From assembly GCA_965240325.2 (NCBI GenBank), contig OZ251224.1, positions 1,736,001-1,800,000 on the forward strand: a stretch of 64,000 nucleotides of DNA. Reading direction: 5' to 3'. The stretch comes from Rebecca billardiae RCC1528 (lineage: Eukaryota > Haptophyta). This document shows positions 38,654 through 49,846 of the stretch, piece by piece (position 1 is the first letter of the stretch; each line of letters starts with the position of its first letter). Position numbers and translations under genes: made by a program. The notes beneath the pieces are model-generated. The model was not told the DNA's origin, did not search any database, and saw only the letters and a program-made list of their open reading frames with translations.

Positions 38654-38863
38654 TCAGCCGTCCGCCTGCGAGGCCTGGATGAGGGCTGCGGCCGCCTCGC
38701 GGCGCGCCAGCGCCCGTCGTCCTCGCCCCACCGTCGTCCACAAAACGTCGTCGTCCGAACTCGCCGACTGGGCGCCGATGCGACAGCGCGCCGACAGAAT
38801 GAGGATGTAGTAGGGAATGTAGAGCCCCACTGTCGGTTGGGGAAGGTGTGTATCAAGCGGCAT
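38654..38863 (-). CDS. Small transposon-borne frame (69 aa), unknown
   Basis: Starts MPLDTHLPQPTVGLYIPYYI 36 bp after the OTU stop and ends ARREAAAALIQASQADG. The deleted copy at 1107-1333 encodes the same two ends, with a 17-bp insertion shifting the frame between them. Codon-level conservation between copies is suggestive, but both are young copies, so coding is unproven. It could be the last exon of the OTU protein if the intervening stop is spliced out. Confidence 0.35.
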   Translation of the reverse strand: MPLDTHLPQPTVGLYIPYYILILSARCRIGAQSASSDDDVLWTTVGRGRRALARREAAAALIQASQADG

Positions 38864-38898
38864 GACTGGGGTAGCTTATCACACAGAAGGCCTGGCCC

Positions 38899-40392
38899 TC
38901 AGGTGATATGTGCCCCAGTGTGGCGAGTCGGCCTCAAAGCCGGCGGCAGGGTTCTGTGGCCCGGAGCAGGGTTTGCTGGCGCATCAGCTGTGTGGGCCGG
39001 GGCGTCCGGCTGTTTGCGTTTGCGGGCCGGGGCCGGCACTGATGCCACCCCACCGCTCATGCTGGCCTGCATGTATGGCTGCTGCCCAAGGTCAGCCCCT
39101 GCTGGCTTCTCCCGGGCAGGCTGTGTCGGCGCGCCGGGTGCGCGCGAAGCGTCGTTTTGCTGGTGTGGAGCTGCAGTCATGCCTGCGCCGCGCGTGCGGC
39201 GCTGGCACAGCCTGGCAGACTTGCGTAGGGGCGGGGCGTCCGGCCCCGCAGGCGTCGGGGGTCTGGGCTGGTCAGGAGAGGGGGCGCCAGGCCAGAGAGG
39301 CTGCTTCAGGGTATCGGAATCCGGGCGGCTCCGTTTGGCCGGCGGGCCACGCCCCACCGCAGGGGGGTCGCCACGCGGCGCGACGGGTGGTGCTTGAGCG
39401 CCGGCGCTGCTGCTGGCACCTCCTTGGCTACACCCCCGGGGGTGTCCAAGCGGGGGGGCGAGTGCCACCGGTGACTGGGGGCTGCCTGTGCAGGCCCTGT
39501 GCATAGGGCGCTTACCGGTGCCCGCCGCGGTGCTGGGCGGAGGCAGCGCAGAGCTGTCAGGCAACCGCCGCTGCCCATCACCAGCACCTGTGCCATGGTC
39601 TTCAGGGCAGTCGTCTGGCCGGTCCCTGGGCTGTTTGCCGCGCCGGTTGCTTGTGGGGCAGCTCTCCCTGTCCTTGAGCCCCGGTCGGCTCGGCAGCGGC
39701 AGCACAGGCTCGTAGTGCCCGGTGCCATCAAAGTACACTGCTGCAAGAGTTGGGTCACGCGCAAGGAGGCGTTCGCGTACCGACTGTTGCTGGCGCGGGC
39801 CCACTGGAGCTCCTGCAGGCTCCCCCTGCGGGTGTTGCCAGCGTTGGGGGTCCGTATACACTGGGTTGTTCATGCTGGACCACCGCGGCACGTGCCTATA
39901 CAGCGTGCACGCCACCAGGTGCCCGAGTGCATCAGAGCTCTCGGGCCTGCCTGCTGTCCCACCAGCAGGGGCAGCCTGGCTGGCGCGCGGCTGGAACACG
40001 GCGATGTCACGCCCCATGACGGCAGCAACCGCTGGTATCATGACCGTGGGCCAGTACCTCGACGCCCCACCGGCGGCGAGCCTGCCATCGGCCCCGTATC
40101 GTGCGGCAGCCCTGAGCGGCGCGGCGAACTCTTGCAGGGTTGGCTGGGCGCCCTGCCCATGGTACGTGGCCCTATAGCTGTCTGACATGCTGATGGCCTC
40201 CAGTCCATCCGCATCCACGAGCCCCAGTTGGAGCCGGTGAGTCCGTGAGAGACGTGCCGTGCCGAGCACCCAGTCCACAGCAGCTGCCCTGAGGAAGCGG
40301 ACTGCCTGGTAGGCGGCGGTGCAGGGGCCCACTGCGGCGGCACGCTCCTCGACATAGCCCATGGCTGCCAGCAGGAGGCAGTCCCCATGCAT
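38899..40392 (-). CDS. Transposon-encoded OTU-family cysteine protease-like protein (497 aa)
   Basis: OTU peptidases remove ubiquitin or cut polyproteins. The frame opens directly on the catalytic region, MHGDCLLLAAMGYVEE (Cys5), and the His motif GTGHYEPVLPL follows about 230 residues later, with AVFQPR, HLVACTLYR and AAVYFDGTGH between, in the family order. The canonical block is D-G-[ND]-C; here His replaces the Asp, and there is no sequence before it because the element's terminal repeat begins 13 bp upstream. This suggests an N-terminally truncated product of a longer ancestor. The C-terminal half is Pro/Ala/Lys-rich and unstructured (PAPARKRKQPDAPAH, a possible nuclear-localisation signal). 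OTU domains are known in helentron-type and other large transposons. Activity is uncertain. Confidence 0.7.
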   Translation of the reverse strand: MHGDCLLLAAMGYVEERAAAVGPCTAAYQAVRFLRAAAVDWVLGTARLSRTHRLQLGLVDADGLEAISMSDSYRATYHGQGAQPTLQEFAAPLRAAARYGADGRLAAGGASRYWPTVMIPAVAAVMGRDIAVFQPRASQAAPAGGTAGRPESSDALGHLVACTLYRHVPRWSSMNNPVYTDPQRWQHPQGEPAGAPVGPRQQQSVRERLLARDPTLAAVYFDGTGHYEPVLPLPSRPGLKDRESCPTSNRRGKQPRDRPDDCPEDHGTGAGDGQRRLPDSSALPPPSTAAGTGKRPMHRACTGSPQSPVALAPPLGHPRGCSQGGASSSAGAQAPPVAPRGDPPAVGRGPPAKRSRPDSDTLKQPLWPGAPSPDQPRPPTPAGPDAPPLRKSARLCQRRTRGAGMTAAPHQQNDASRAPGAPTQPAREKPAGADLGQQPYMQASMSGGVASVPAPARKRKQPDAPAHTADAPANPAPGHRTLPPALRPTRHTGAHIT

Positions 40393-40540
40393 GCACGTAG
40401 GCGGGCGTCAATCTCGCCTGCCTGAGCTGTGTGCGTCTCTTATTCTTAGTAAACTGTATGAGGAACCGATGCGGGGAACGCCCCTGTCGTGACAACTCAT
40501 GCAAGTCAATTCGGTCATACAGTATTACCCCCATACTATA

Positions 40541-40569
40541 ATTAGTACTACCCTCATACTAGTACTAAT
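40541..40569. repeat. ATTAGTACTA inverted repeat in an AT-rich spacer
   Basis: ATTAGTACTA at 40541-40550 and TAGTACTAAT at 40560-40569 form 10-bp perfect arms around a 9-bp loop; a further TTAGTACTAGGGT lies near 40643. It sits in the 495-bp spacer between the OTU element and the giant kinase gene. No gene is seen in the spacer. Confidence 0.6.
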
Positions 40570-40728
40570 CAACGCCTATCACAATCCCTTGGTTGGAGCA
40601 AGGGCGGTAGTTGGAGACTTGCAGGTCGTAACTTCAAACTTGTTAGTACTAGGGTGTTGCGCTCGCTCTATGGTGCCTCCGTGGGTTGTCAGATGAAGCG
40701 CATTTTTTTCGCGCACAAGCGCCATCAT

Positions 40729-40735
40729 CCAATCA
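40729..40735 (+). promoter_or_regulatory. CCAATCA box upstream of the giant kinase gene
   Basis: CCAATCA at 40729-40735 and its inverse TGATTGG at 40792-40798 lie 250 and 187 bp before the chosen ATG at 40979. The inverse site overlaps an upstream in-frame ATG (40787), which argues that this ATG is promoter DNA rather than the start. Confidence 0.45.
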
Positions 40736-40978
40736 AAGGGACCAGGGCGGGAAACCAGGTGAGATGCCAATCTCGCGGCGGCGCTGATGTCTGATTGGCC
40801 TATTTCACAACCAACTGTAAATTGCATGATGCAAAGATTCCGCACAGTCGTCATCAATTTGAGAATAAAACTCCTTGGGAAGCCGCCGCGGCTGGTGCAA
40901 GCGGAGGGAGACCCGCGCGCGAGGGCGCACTGGTGGGCGCCCCTCCCCGCGAGCAAACCGCGCACTCGGTCGGCGGCG

Positions 40979-43900
40979 ATGGTGACAATGGCGGACGCAA
41001 TGACGAGGATCAAGGAGCTGCGCGCGGTGCGGCTCGCCTTGGCCGGCCGTGCGCTGGACGGCCCGATCCTCGCGTGCCTGCTGCGGCACGCCACAGACCA
41101 CCGCGACGGGCCCGCCGCAGAGGAGCCTCGCGCCGCGCTGAAGCGCGCACTCGACGATGCGCGCGCCGAGGCGGCGGCGCTCGACGGGTACGCGGAGCGC
41201 GACGAGGCCCTCAGTGCGATCGCCCTCCTCGACGACGACGCCATGCGCCCTCTCTACGTGCGCACGATGCTCGGCCTCCACGGCGCGCTCCAGGCCGCGC
41301 CCAAGACGCTCGCGGCTGACGCGCTCGCGGCCACCGAGTCGCACTGGGTGGATGGCGTGGGCGGGCTCGGGCGGTGCGCGGACGAGCACCTGAAGGAGCT
41401 GCCGCTCGTGCTCGACACGCACCTTGCCGGCTCGGAGTACGCCTCGGGCCGCGACGCCTCCGACACGCTCAAGTGCATGCTCTCGTGCCTGCGTGCGCAC
41501 CTCGGCGCGAGCGCAGTGCGCGCATGCATGGAGGAGCTGCGCGGCGCGGCGCGCGGCGCGGCGCGCGGCGCGACGAAGGTGCTGCCGCCCAGCGAGCTGC
41601 GGCGGCTTGAAGCGGGCGTCACCTACCTCGCCTCCGCCCTCCCTCACGTCGAGGGCGCTGAGCAGGGTGGGAATGTGGAGCTCGTCAGCTTGCTCGACAG
41701 ACACACGCGGCGCATGCTCGCCCACCTGCACCCAGACAAGGGCGGCGAGGAGGGCGCGTTCGTGCTGTTCACGAACGCGCGGGACAAGCTCAAGGATAAG
41801 GGCGCGCGGCACGACTACCTCGTTGCCATGCTCACCTCGCTGCAAGCAGAGCTGCGCGCGGGCTGTACGCAGGGTGCGCCCGCGCGCGCGCAGCTGCTCA
41901 GCCGACGCACCAACGAATGGCTGCGCGCGCGCGGCGAGGGTGGCGGCGCGTCAGAGGGGGCAATGGCGGCGTTCACGGAGGTGCCGGCGGGCGCGGCGCG
42001 GCCCGCGCCCGCGCGGATCGACGGTGCGCTCGCGTACACGCCCGAGCCTACGCGCGCCAACGACGGCGGCGCGCGCGTGGGGTGCGTGCGCTTGCTGGCC
42101 CCTCCCACGCGCCCACTGGACGCGGGCTCCGCGGACGCGGGCACCGATGCCGACGCTGCCGTTGGCGACGATGAGAGCGGCGGCGGCGCGAGCGTGCGCG
42201 CGCTCGCGGCGGCTGAGGAGAAACGGCTCGGCACGCAAGCGCTCGCGCGCCGCGCCGCGCTTCACGCCACGGCGGAGAGCACGGCGCTTTCCAAGGCGGC
42301 GGACAACGCGGCCGCGACTCGGCGGAGCGTGCGCGACGCGGTCACGAGCGCGGCCGCGACCTTGGGCGCAGCCTCGTCTCGCCTGGAGAAGGCGCGGGCG
42401 GGCGCGGTGCGCGCGGGCGTGGCGGCGGGCAAGGCGACAGCGTACGCGGTTGAGCTCCGTGGGGAGGGCGACCGCGACGCGCTCCGTCAGCGCGTCGAAG
42501 CGATCGAGTGCGCGGCGGCGGAGCGCGCGGCGCCTCACGCTGAGGCGTCCGAGCGCGCGCGCGTTGAGATGGACGCGGCGGCCAAAAAGGTGGTGCAGCT
42601 GGAGGCGGAGGCAAAGGCGATCGAGAGCGTGGCGGCGAAGCGCGCGGCGCGTCACATCCAGGCGTCCGAGCGCGCGCGCATCCAGGCGGCCGCGGCGGCC
42701 AAAAAGGTGGTGCAGCTGGAGGCGGAGGCAAAGTCGATCGAGTGCGCGGCGGAGGAGCGCGCGGCGCCTCACATCCAGGCGTCCGAGCGCGCGCGCGTCG
42801 AGGCGGACGCTGCGGCTGACGAGGTGGAGCGGCTGCAGGCGGAGGCAAAGGCGAACGAGAGCGCGGCGGCAAAGAGCGCGGCGCCTCACGTCGAGGTGGA
42901 CGCGGCGGCTGACGAGATGGAGCGGCTGGAGGCGAGCAACGCGTCGAAGTGGCTTGCGGACGGTGGCGTGCTTTCCTTCCTCCGCCGCACGCGTATCACG
43001 AACGGCATCGCCCAGCCCGTCGACACCGAGGCGGAGCTGCACTCGAAGCAATTGGACGAAGCGCGCGCGCGCATGCAGCAGCTGTGCGAGGCCTCTGCTA
43101 GCGAGCGCGCAAAGTCAGAGCGGCTGGTGACGGAGGGGCACGAGGCGGCGGAGCGGCTGCGCTCGAAGCAGCTGCTCCCCGCGCGCGAACGCATGCAGCA
43201 GCTGCGTGCGGCCTTTGCCGACTCGCTCGCAAGGTTGAAGTGGCTGGAGGAAGAGCGCGAGAATGCGATGCGACTGCGATCGAAGGAGCGGGCCCGCGCG
43301 ATCGCGCGCGTGAATGAGCTGCGCACGTCCTCTGCCGCATTGCGCGCAAAGTCAGAGCGGCTGGTGGCGGAGGGGCGCGAGGCGGCGGAGCGGCTGCGCG
43401 CGCCGGGCGGGCTGCGCGCCGCCGTGGAGCGCGAGGCGAGCGAGGCGCGCGCCGCGCACGCCGCCGCGCTCAAGGGCGTGCGCGCGGCGCAGGCGGAGGC
43501 AGAGGCGGCTGGCAAGAAGCTCGGCCGCACGCGCGCGGTACTGGCCGAGGCGGAGGCGGTGGTGGCGGCGTTGCGCGGTGCGGCGGAGGAAGCGGAGAGC
43601 GCACAACGCGAGGCGGAGGCAGCGGAGGCCGCTGGCGGCTCGAGGGGCTCGTCCGCGCCGCCGCAGCCGCAGCGGCCGCAGCAGCCTCAGCAGCAGCCGC
43701 AGCTACACTTGTGTGACGTGGCGCTGCGCGTGGAGCACGCTCAGCTCGCGCAGCTCAGGGGCGCGGCGGCGCGCGCGGCGGGCGGCGCCACCGCCCCGCT
43801 CGTGCTCTCCGCCGAGCTGATGGCCCTGCACGCGCAGGGCGCGCGCGAGTGGCACGCCTACCCCCGGCTGGCGCTGCCGGGCGGAGGCGCGCCGCACCGG

Positions 43901-46900
43901 CCGCGCGGCGCGGCCGGCGCGGACGAGCACCGCGTGCAGCTCGAGCTGGGCAGCTGGGGGCAGTTCGCGCTGCGCTGGCGGTACGTGCTGCACGCGCCCA
44001 CGCCCGCCGACGCGCCGCCCCTCGCCGCCTCCGAGTGGTCCGAGAACGCCGCCATCGTGCACCTCGACGCGACGACGCCGCAGGGCGCGGCCGCGGAGGG
44101 CGCCGCGCGCCAGCAGCTCGCGGCCGCGCGGCAGGAGCTGAGCGGCTTCGTGGACCAGGAGCGCGCCAAGGTGCTGCGCGGCGGCGCGTCGCGCGACGTT
44201 GACGCGCTCGACGCGTTCCAGCGCGAGCTCGACCAGCGCGTCGTCCGGCTGCGCGAGGCGCTGTCTTTGCACGCGCAGCACGGCGGCGTGCACCCGGGAG
44301 ACGCTGAGCACGGCCAGTGCGAGGTGGCGGTGCGGCGCGCGCAGCAGCTGCAGTATGACGTGCGCAAGCGGATGCCCGCGCACGCGCGCAGGGCGGAGGC
44401 GGAGCGCTTCATCGACGCGGTGCGCGCCAAGGCTCACGACGGCGAGGCCGCGGGCTGGCTGCGCATGCTCGAGGCGCACCACGATCCGAGCGCCGAGCTG
44501 GTCAAGATGGGCGGCAGCGCCAACCGGCTGTTTCAGCTGATCGCGCAGGACACGTCGCTGCAGCTGCCGAGCGCGGCGCTGCGCGAGTGCGCGGGCGCGG
44601 GCGCGCTGTTCGGGGCGAAGCAGCGGGCGCGACTCGGTCAGATGGCCGACGACGCCGAGCGCGCCTTTGCGCGCTGGAGCGCGGAAGAGGCGGCGGCGCG
44701 CGCCGCCGCGGACCGGCGCGCCGAGGCTGAGGCGGCGGCGCGCGCGCGCGGCATCAAGCTGCACGGCCGAGTGCTCGTGCGCACCGGGCCGAGCTCGGCG
44801 GCGGAGCTGGGCGCGCTGCCGGAGGAGACGCGCGCGTACCTCCGCGCCGGCAACGCGCACGCTGCCGACGAGCTCGTCGGCCTCGTCATGGAGCTCGGCC
44901 CCGGCCCGCACCCCGGCCGCGCCCGCGGCGGCGGCGCGGCGCGGCGCGCGGGCGGCGGCGGCGGCGGCGGCGCGCCCAACGACAGCGGCGCTGCGCCGGC
45001 CGCGGTGCCGTGTGCGCGGCTTGCGTGGCTGTCGGACTTTGAGCCGCGCGCGGAGGCGGCGGGCGTGCAGCCGAGCGTGTGGCTCCCCATCGCCGTGCTG
45101 CACGCTGGCGACGCCGCGACCGCGCGCGTCGAGGCGGTGGAGGCGGAGCAGCTGGAGCGCGTGTGCGCTGAGGCGGAGGCGCGCCGACGGCGCGAGGCTG
45201 CGGAGGCGGCGCGCGCCGAGGCGAGGCGCGCCAAGGAGAAGGCGGCGCGCGCAGAGGAGGCGGCGCGCACGCTCGCAGCAGCGCGCGCGCTCGCGCGCGC
45301 GCTGCCGCCCGCGGTGCGCGCCGCCGCGCAGCCCGCGCCGACGGCGCCCGCAGCATTCCAGTCTCCACAGCCTCCGCCGCCGCCGCCGCCGCCGCCGCAG
45401 TCCGACGCGCGCGACTGGCCCTCGCTCGGGCCCGACGCCGAGGCGGCCGCGCCGCGGCTCAACCCGCCGCCGCGCTCCGCCGCCGCCGCGGGCCGTGAGT
45501 TGGCGCCCGTCGAGCGACTGGCGGAGTGCACAGGGCGGCCGCTCGACGAGTGCCGCAAGGCGTACTTTGCGCACGGTCAGGACGTTCAGCAGGCCGCCGC
45601 CGCGCTGATCGACGACTGTGTGCTCGTGCCTCCGGCGCATGGGATGGTGCCGCAGCCGCCGCAGCTTCCGCAGCAGCCGCAGCAGCCGACCGCCGCGCCG
45701 CACCCGCTTGCGGTGACGGCGCCGCCGCTTCGAGCGCCAGCCGGCATCGGCGGCGGCTGGGCGGCGCACACGCCCGTCGAGGCGCTCTACCCGCCGGACG
45801 GCGACGGCGTGTGGCACCGCGCCACCGTGCTGTGCAGCTACCCCGACGGGTGCGTGCTGCTGTCTTACGACGACTACGAGGGCGAGCGCCGCGTGCTTCG
45901 CGCTGAGGAAGTGAGGGCGGCGCGCCGACACGCCGCCGCGGCGCCGATGGCCTGCGTGCGCGAGGGCGGCGGCGTGCGTGGCGCCGAGCTGTTCCGAGGC
46001 CCGATGGCGCCAGACGCGCCACCACCGATGCAGCCGCAGCCACGGCCGCCCGCGCTCGGCGCGCCGCGCGGCGCGCTGCAGCAGCGGCCGCCGATCGCCG
46101 TCGGGATCACGTGCGTGGCCTACGACGAGCTCACGCGCGCGACGTCCAACTGGGCGGCCACGCGCGTGCTTGGCCGCGGCAGCTCGGCCGTCGTGTACGC
46201 CGCGTCCGCCATGCGCGCGCGCGACTCCGGCGCGCAGCTCCACGCGCCCGACGGCCGGCCGCTGCCATTCGCCGTCAAGCGAGCCGTGTCGGCCGAGATG
46301 CGCAAAGCATTCGATCGGGAGTTTATGGCGCTGCGCTGGCTGTGCCACCCGCATGTGCTGCGGGTGCTTGCCTACTCCGACGATCTGGGGCGGCCGATAT
46401 GCCTCGTGACGCCCGCCATGTGCGGCACGCTGCACGCAGTTCTGCACGGCGCCGCGCTGCCGGGCAGCGCGCTCGACGCGTGGCGCCGCGAGCACCTGCA
46501 CGCGCGGCGGCGGCTGGCGCTCGCGTGCGGCGTCAGCTCGGCGCTCGCGCACGTGCACGAGCGCGGCATGCTGCACAAGGACGTCAAGTCGCTCAACGTG
46601 CTGCTCGACGCCGGCTGCGAGGCCGTGCTCGGCGACGCCGGGCTCGCGCGGATTGCGGCGGCCGACGGCGGTGCAGCGCCGGGTGCTCGCGCCCCCACCC
46701 TTGCGACCAACCAGGGGGGCGATGGGCTGCAGGGGACGCAGGGGTACCAGCCGCCCGAGCTGATGATGATGGATGTGCTCCACGCCTCCAAGCAGTCCGA
46801 CTGCTACGCGCTCGGCGTGGTGCTGCTCGAGCTGGCGACCGGGCTGCCGCCTGTGTGTCGCAACACGCATCAGCCGCCGCTTCTCGCGCGCCGCGCGCAG

Positions 46901-47468
46901 CTGCTCCCGGATGCGCGTGCGCTCTGCGCTCTCGCCGCCGCCGAGGTGCCGTGGTGCTGGGGCGAGCCGACCGACGGCGGGCTGCAGCTGCTCGCAGGGG
47001 CGGCGCGCGAGCTCACCCTCGCCGAGCCCGCGCGCCGGCCGAGCGCCGCGGACCTGAGAAAGCTGCTTCACGACTGGGGCGCGCACAGCGAGGCCGCCGG
47101 GCTCCGCGCGCCGCCGCCGCCGCCCTCCGAGCACGCGCCGCCCGAGCGCGCGTGCCACGTGTGCCTGGAGGACTACGCGGCGCTGCGCGTGCGCGCCCCG
47201 CCCGTACTGCAGGCGCTGCTGCTGCCGTGCAGCCACCAGTGCCTCTGCGCCAACTGCTACGCCACCCTCCGCGCCGAGGCGGCGGGGGGGGCGGTGCTGT
47301 GCCCGCTGTGCCGAAGGGACGTCTCCTCCGTCCAGCTCAGCAGCCGCTTCGAGGAGGCGGCCACCTTCCAGGGCGCAGTCGGCGCGGCCGCGGCCGCGGC
47401 TGCGGCACCGCACGCGCGCCGCGGCGGCCTCCCGTCCGGCGGCGGTGGACCGCGCCCGCCGCGCAACC

Positions 47469-47505
<37 letters not shown>

Positions 47506-47527
47506 GTGGCAGCACCCGAGGCGCTGA
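40979..47527 (+). CDS. J-domain / coiled-coil / UBA-like / Tudor-like / kinase / RING giant (2,182 aa)
   Basis: An intronless 6.5-kb gene. Order of parts: a helical N-terminus; a J-domain-like segment with HPD (LDRHTRRMLAHLHPDKGGEE, near residue 250); an Ala/Glu/Arg coiled coil at about 440-890 containing three and a half 39-aa repeats (A.ERAAPH.QASERARVE, 42490-42930) and three 40-aa repeats (43045-43400). A beta-rich segment (LELGSWGQFALRWRYVLHAP, near 1000) and Gly- and Pro-rich linkers follow. Next are a UBA/CUE-like helix bundle (VERLAECTGRPLDECRKAYF, about 1507-1550), a Tudor-like domain (VWHRATVLCSYPDGCVLLSY, about 1600-1650) and a TKL-like kinase (about 1717-2030): GRGSSAVVY, Lys in FAVKRAV, HKDVKSLNVLL, GDAGLAR, QGTQGYQPPEL. 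A C-terminal C3HC4 RING (CHVCLEDY ... CSHQCLCANCY ... CPLCRRD) ends it. The kinase has HKD for HRD and DAG for DFG but keeps the key Lys and Asp. The product may be a ubiquitin ligase coupled to phosphorylation; function and localisation are inferred. Confidence 0.85.
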
Positions 47528-48100
47528 CAGGCGCGCGCCGATCGCGAGGCCCTGCTGTTCTGGAATAATGCATGATCTACGACACAGTGATGATGACTGC
47601 TGCTCTGATGGCGATGAAGCAGCGCCCTGTGTCGAAGCGTTCAATGAGCTGATGAGCGGTGGCTGCTACGAGCGCGGCGACGGCTTGGATGGGGACATCG
47701 GGCGGCTCCGGCGCGCTGCTAAGCGCGCGCCGCAGATGTGAGATGGGCTTGTACTTTGTAGTTGTATGGTGACGACGGTCGCTCGCAGCTCCGCCGAGTA
47801 GTGCAAGTACTCTACCAAGGGCGGTAACTCTGTACGCAGTACGCTCTGATGGCAGGCTCGTCTCGTCTGTGCTGTAAGCTATATTTGGTCATCTATTATG
47901 TATATATATATATATATTCGGGTCTGTTGCACTCTGAGCCTGACGCTTGTCCGATGCTGCCACGTCGTTAAATATATTCGGGTCTTCCTGATGAAATAAT
48001 TAGATAAATGTATAGATCTCGTCCCGCGCCGTTCGCGCTGAAGTAATAATAATCGTAGTAACTAATAGTCGATCGTCATTACTCGATCTATAGCTAGTTA
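47528..48100. other. Spacer with TA microsatellite
   Basis: The 3' flank of the giant kinase gene with a (TA)n run at 47901-47917. A short open frame from 47568 has no recognisable content. Part of 47935-47975 resembles the interior of the fold-back at 4067-4439. Confidence 0.6.
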
Positions 48101-49516
48101 TGGCCCGCGGTGCAGGGCGGAGCGCGTAGCGTGGAGCCCCGCCGGGGGCCCTCACTACGTTGTCAAAAAGATCTTTTGATCAAAGAAAAGGGGACGGGGG
48201 ACGATTTTGAGGGCTGTTGGAGGGTGAGTTTTCGCTTTTTCGAGGGGTACATTGGCCCATTGCTTTGCATTAGCAAGACTCGATTGACGAAATAGCCGCG
48301 CCCGCTCCAATTCCGTATCTACGGACGGACGTGAGCCTGTGGACGTGCATTTGTCAGTATATCTGGGTGAACGAATCTGCGATTTGTTGTAAATCTTCAT
48401 ACGACCATAATGTTGCCAAATAGGACGAGGACCCAAGCGCGTGCGATGGAGGTCCTGGGCTCCTGGCAAAAAGTCTCGTCAAGTACTCAACTTTACTGAC
48501 GACGAACCTTTGCGCTCCCGGCGAGTATGATGCGTCGCATCCGATTACCGATTGGCCGAGTCTGAACTATGACGAACGGCACCCCAAGGGAGGACCTCCC
48601 TTGGGCACCCGGTATTGGATGGCGGCCCGAGGGCCGAGGCCGAACACAGCAGGTTTTTTACCCGGGCGCGGGCCCTGCCCGCGCGGGCGCGTTCGTCCTC
48701 GAGGAGGAGCGCGCAAGGGCGAGCCGAGTCCGGAGCACTACGCGTAAGCTCGTTCGTTGCTAGAGGAGGAGCGCGCCGCGAGCACGCAACGGATGCGCCC
48801 GGAGCTAGCGCGGCTGAAGGGCGAGCTCGAGCACGCGAGCTCGCTCCTCGTGACGTCGAGCGCGAGCTCCTCCTTAGCAACTCGGTCGACGGCGGCGTGG
48901 AGGTGCAGCAGCGTGAGGACAAGCAGGAGCAGTGACAGTCGTGGAACGCGCGCCGGTTCCCGTTCGGTCGCGCAGCCGGGCGCCCAGCTGACTCGGGCCG
49001 TGCATCGGAGCACGTGCGCGCGCAGGCGCTGGGCGCCGAGCTGGCCCGGAAGCGCGGCGCCGAGCTCGACGCGCTGCGCCGTGCGCGACGCGGCGACGGA
49101 CGCGCTGGCTGGGCGCGCGCGGCGCCCTCGTCGCGACGCCCCGTGCAGCAGCTCGAGCAGCCAGCTGTGGAGTAGACGGCCGTCGACTCGAGGGCGCCAC
49201 CGCGCCGGGTGAGTGAGCACGCACGGGCTCAGCCTCGGTCGGCTGGCTGGCCGCCGCTGCTTCGAGGCCGACGCGGCGGAGGAGGCGGCGGGCGAGCACG
49301 CTGCACGGTGGCGCGGTGGAGCAGGCGCGCACGCGCGGCGGCAGGCGCGACCCGCCGCTCGCCTCGTTCCACCCCGAGCTCCGCGCTCGGTCTCGCCTCT
49401 CGGTGCGCGGCTGCGCAGCGCCGTGAGTGAGCGCACGGGCCCGGGGGGCGGGGCCGCAGCAGTGGCGCGCGCTCTCGCTCTGCCGGCACGAGGCGCAACG
49501 GAGGGTGCACCGCGGG
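48101..49516 (+). repeat. Degenerate repeat-family copy with GGCCCGCGGTGCA ends and coiled-coil remnants
   Basis: GGCCCGCGGTGCA at 48101-48113 recurs inverted at 49504-49516. The block is collinear, in inverse orientation, with 58747-60734. Shared parts are the end MQGGARSVEP-encoding stretch with AAAAGATCTTT.GATCAA (48110-48200), an ALGAELA-type coiled-coil stretch (49025-49075), the block from CGAGGCCGACGCGGCGGAG through GTGGCGCGCGCTCTCGCT (49260-49480), and the flank TACGTTGGTTCTACGGAA / GGACCGCGGAACGCGGTCAT just outside. Frames are broken, so it reads as a dead gene-bearing repeat. Confidence 0.5.
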
Positions 49517-49846
49517 CCTCTAACTACGTTGGTTCTACGGAAGGACCGCGGAACGCGGTCATATATAGTATCGTCTGACTGTCAGTTCGTTACTCATCAT
49601 CACGGTTCGCTCGTCACGCCCAGCCCAGGGGCTCAGGGGTCTGACTAGTCTGTCTAGTGACAGTCCGTGATAGTAGACTCAGGGGGCGGCAGCGGCCGGG
49701 CACCCGCCGCTGCGGATTCCGAGCTGGAGGGGCCGAGCAGCCGGCAGGTCGCCGACGGCCACGGCCACGGGCCACGGCACGGGCACGGGAAAAGCTGTGT
49801 GCAGCCGCTGCTGCTGCGACGATGCGTCCTGAGCGAGAGCCTGCTT

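Larger units (their letters stand above)
38542..40456 (-). mobile_element. OTU-protease transposon, 1.9 kb, TA-targeting
   Basis: Termini of about 53 bp: CAGTTTACTAAGAATAAG ... GATTGACGCCCGCC at 38542 and its inverse ending CTTAGTAAACTG at 40456, with TA following at 40457-40458. At the left, TA is lost because an inverted copy of the subterminal block (38490-38541) abuts the terminus, forming a fold-back with 38599-38651. The element carries the OTU reading frame and one small frame downstream of it, both on the minus strand, and no recognisable transposase. Deleted or solo relatives lie at 824-1443, 8654-8758 and 37719-37754. Confidence 0.75.
38327..40483. mobile_element. GGGCGTTCCC element (copy 3) containing the OTU transposon
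   Basis: The outer termini are GGGCGTTCCC at 38327-38336 and GGGAACGCCC at 40474-40483. The left part (38327-38490) is collinear with the MITE at 37581, including the C/G hairpin followed by TTTTTT. The right part (40457-40483, TATGAGGAACCGATGCGGGG) matches the MITE's right end. Between these lies the OTU transposon, so a MITE has been split by a second element. Confidence 0.8.

Noticed and set aside
40787-40978. Upstream ATG extending the giant kinase protein by 64 residues
   Set aside because: It overlaps a TGATTGG promoter motif, the added peptide has no conserved features, and composition is unlike the coding part.
43703-47644. 1,313-codon minus-strand frame opposite the giant kinase gene
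   Set aside because: Antisense shadow caused by GC-rich codons; the plus strand carries the kinase and RING motifs.
47445-47741. Short frame after the kinase stop (MHDLRHSDDDCCSDGDEAAP ...)
   Set aside because: About 57 residues from its ATG, with no homologous copy and no regulatory context.
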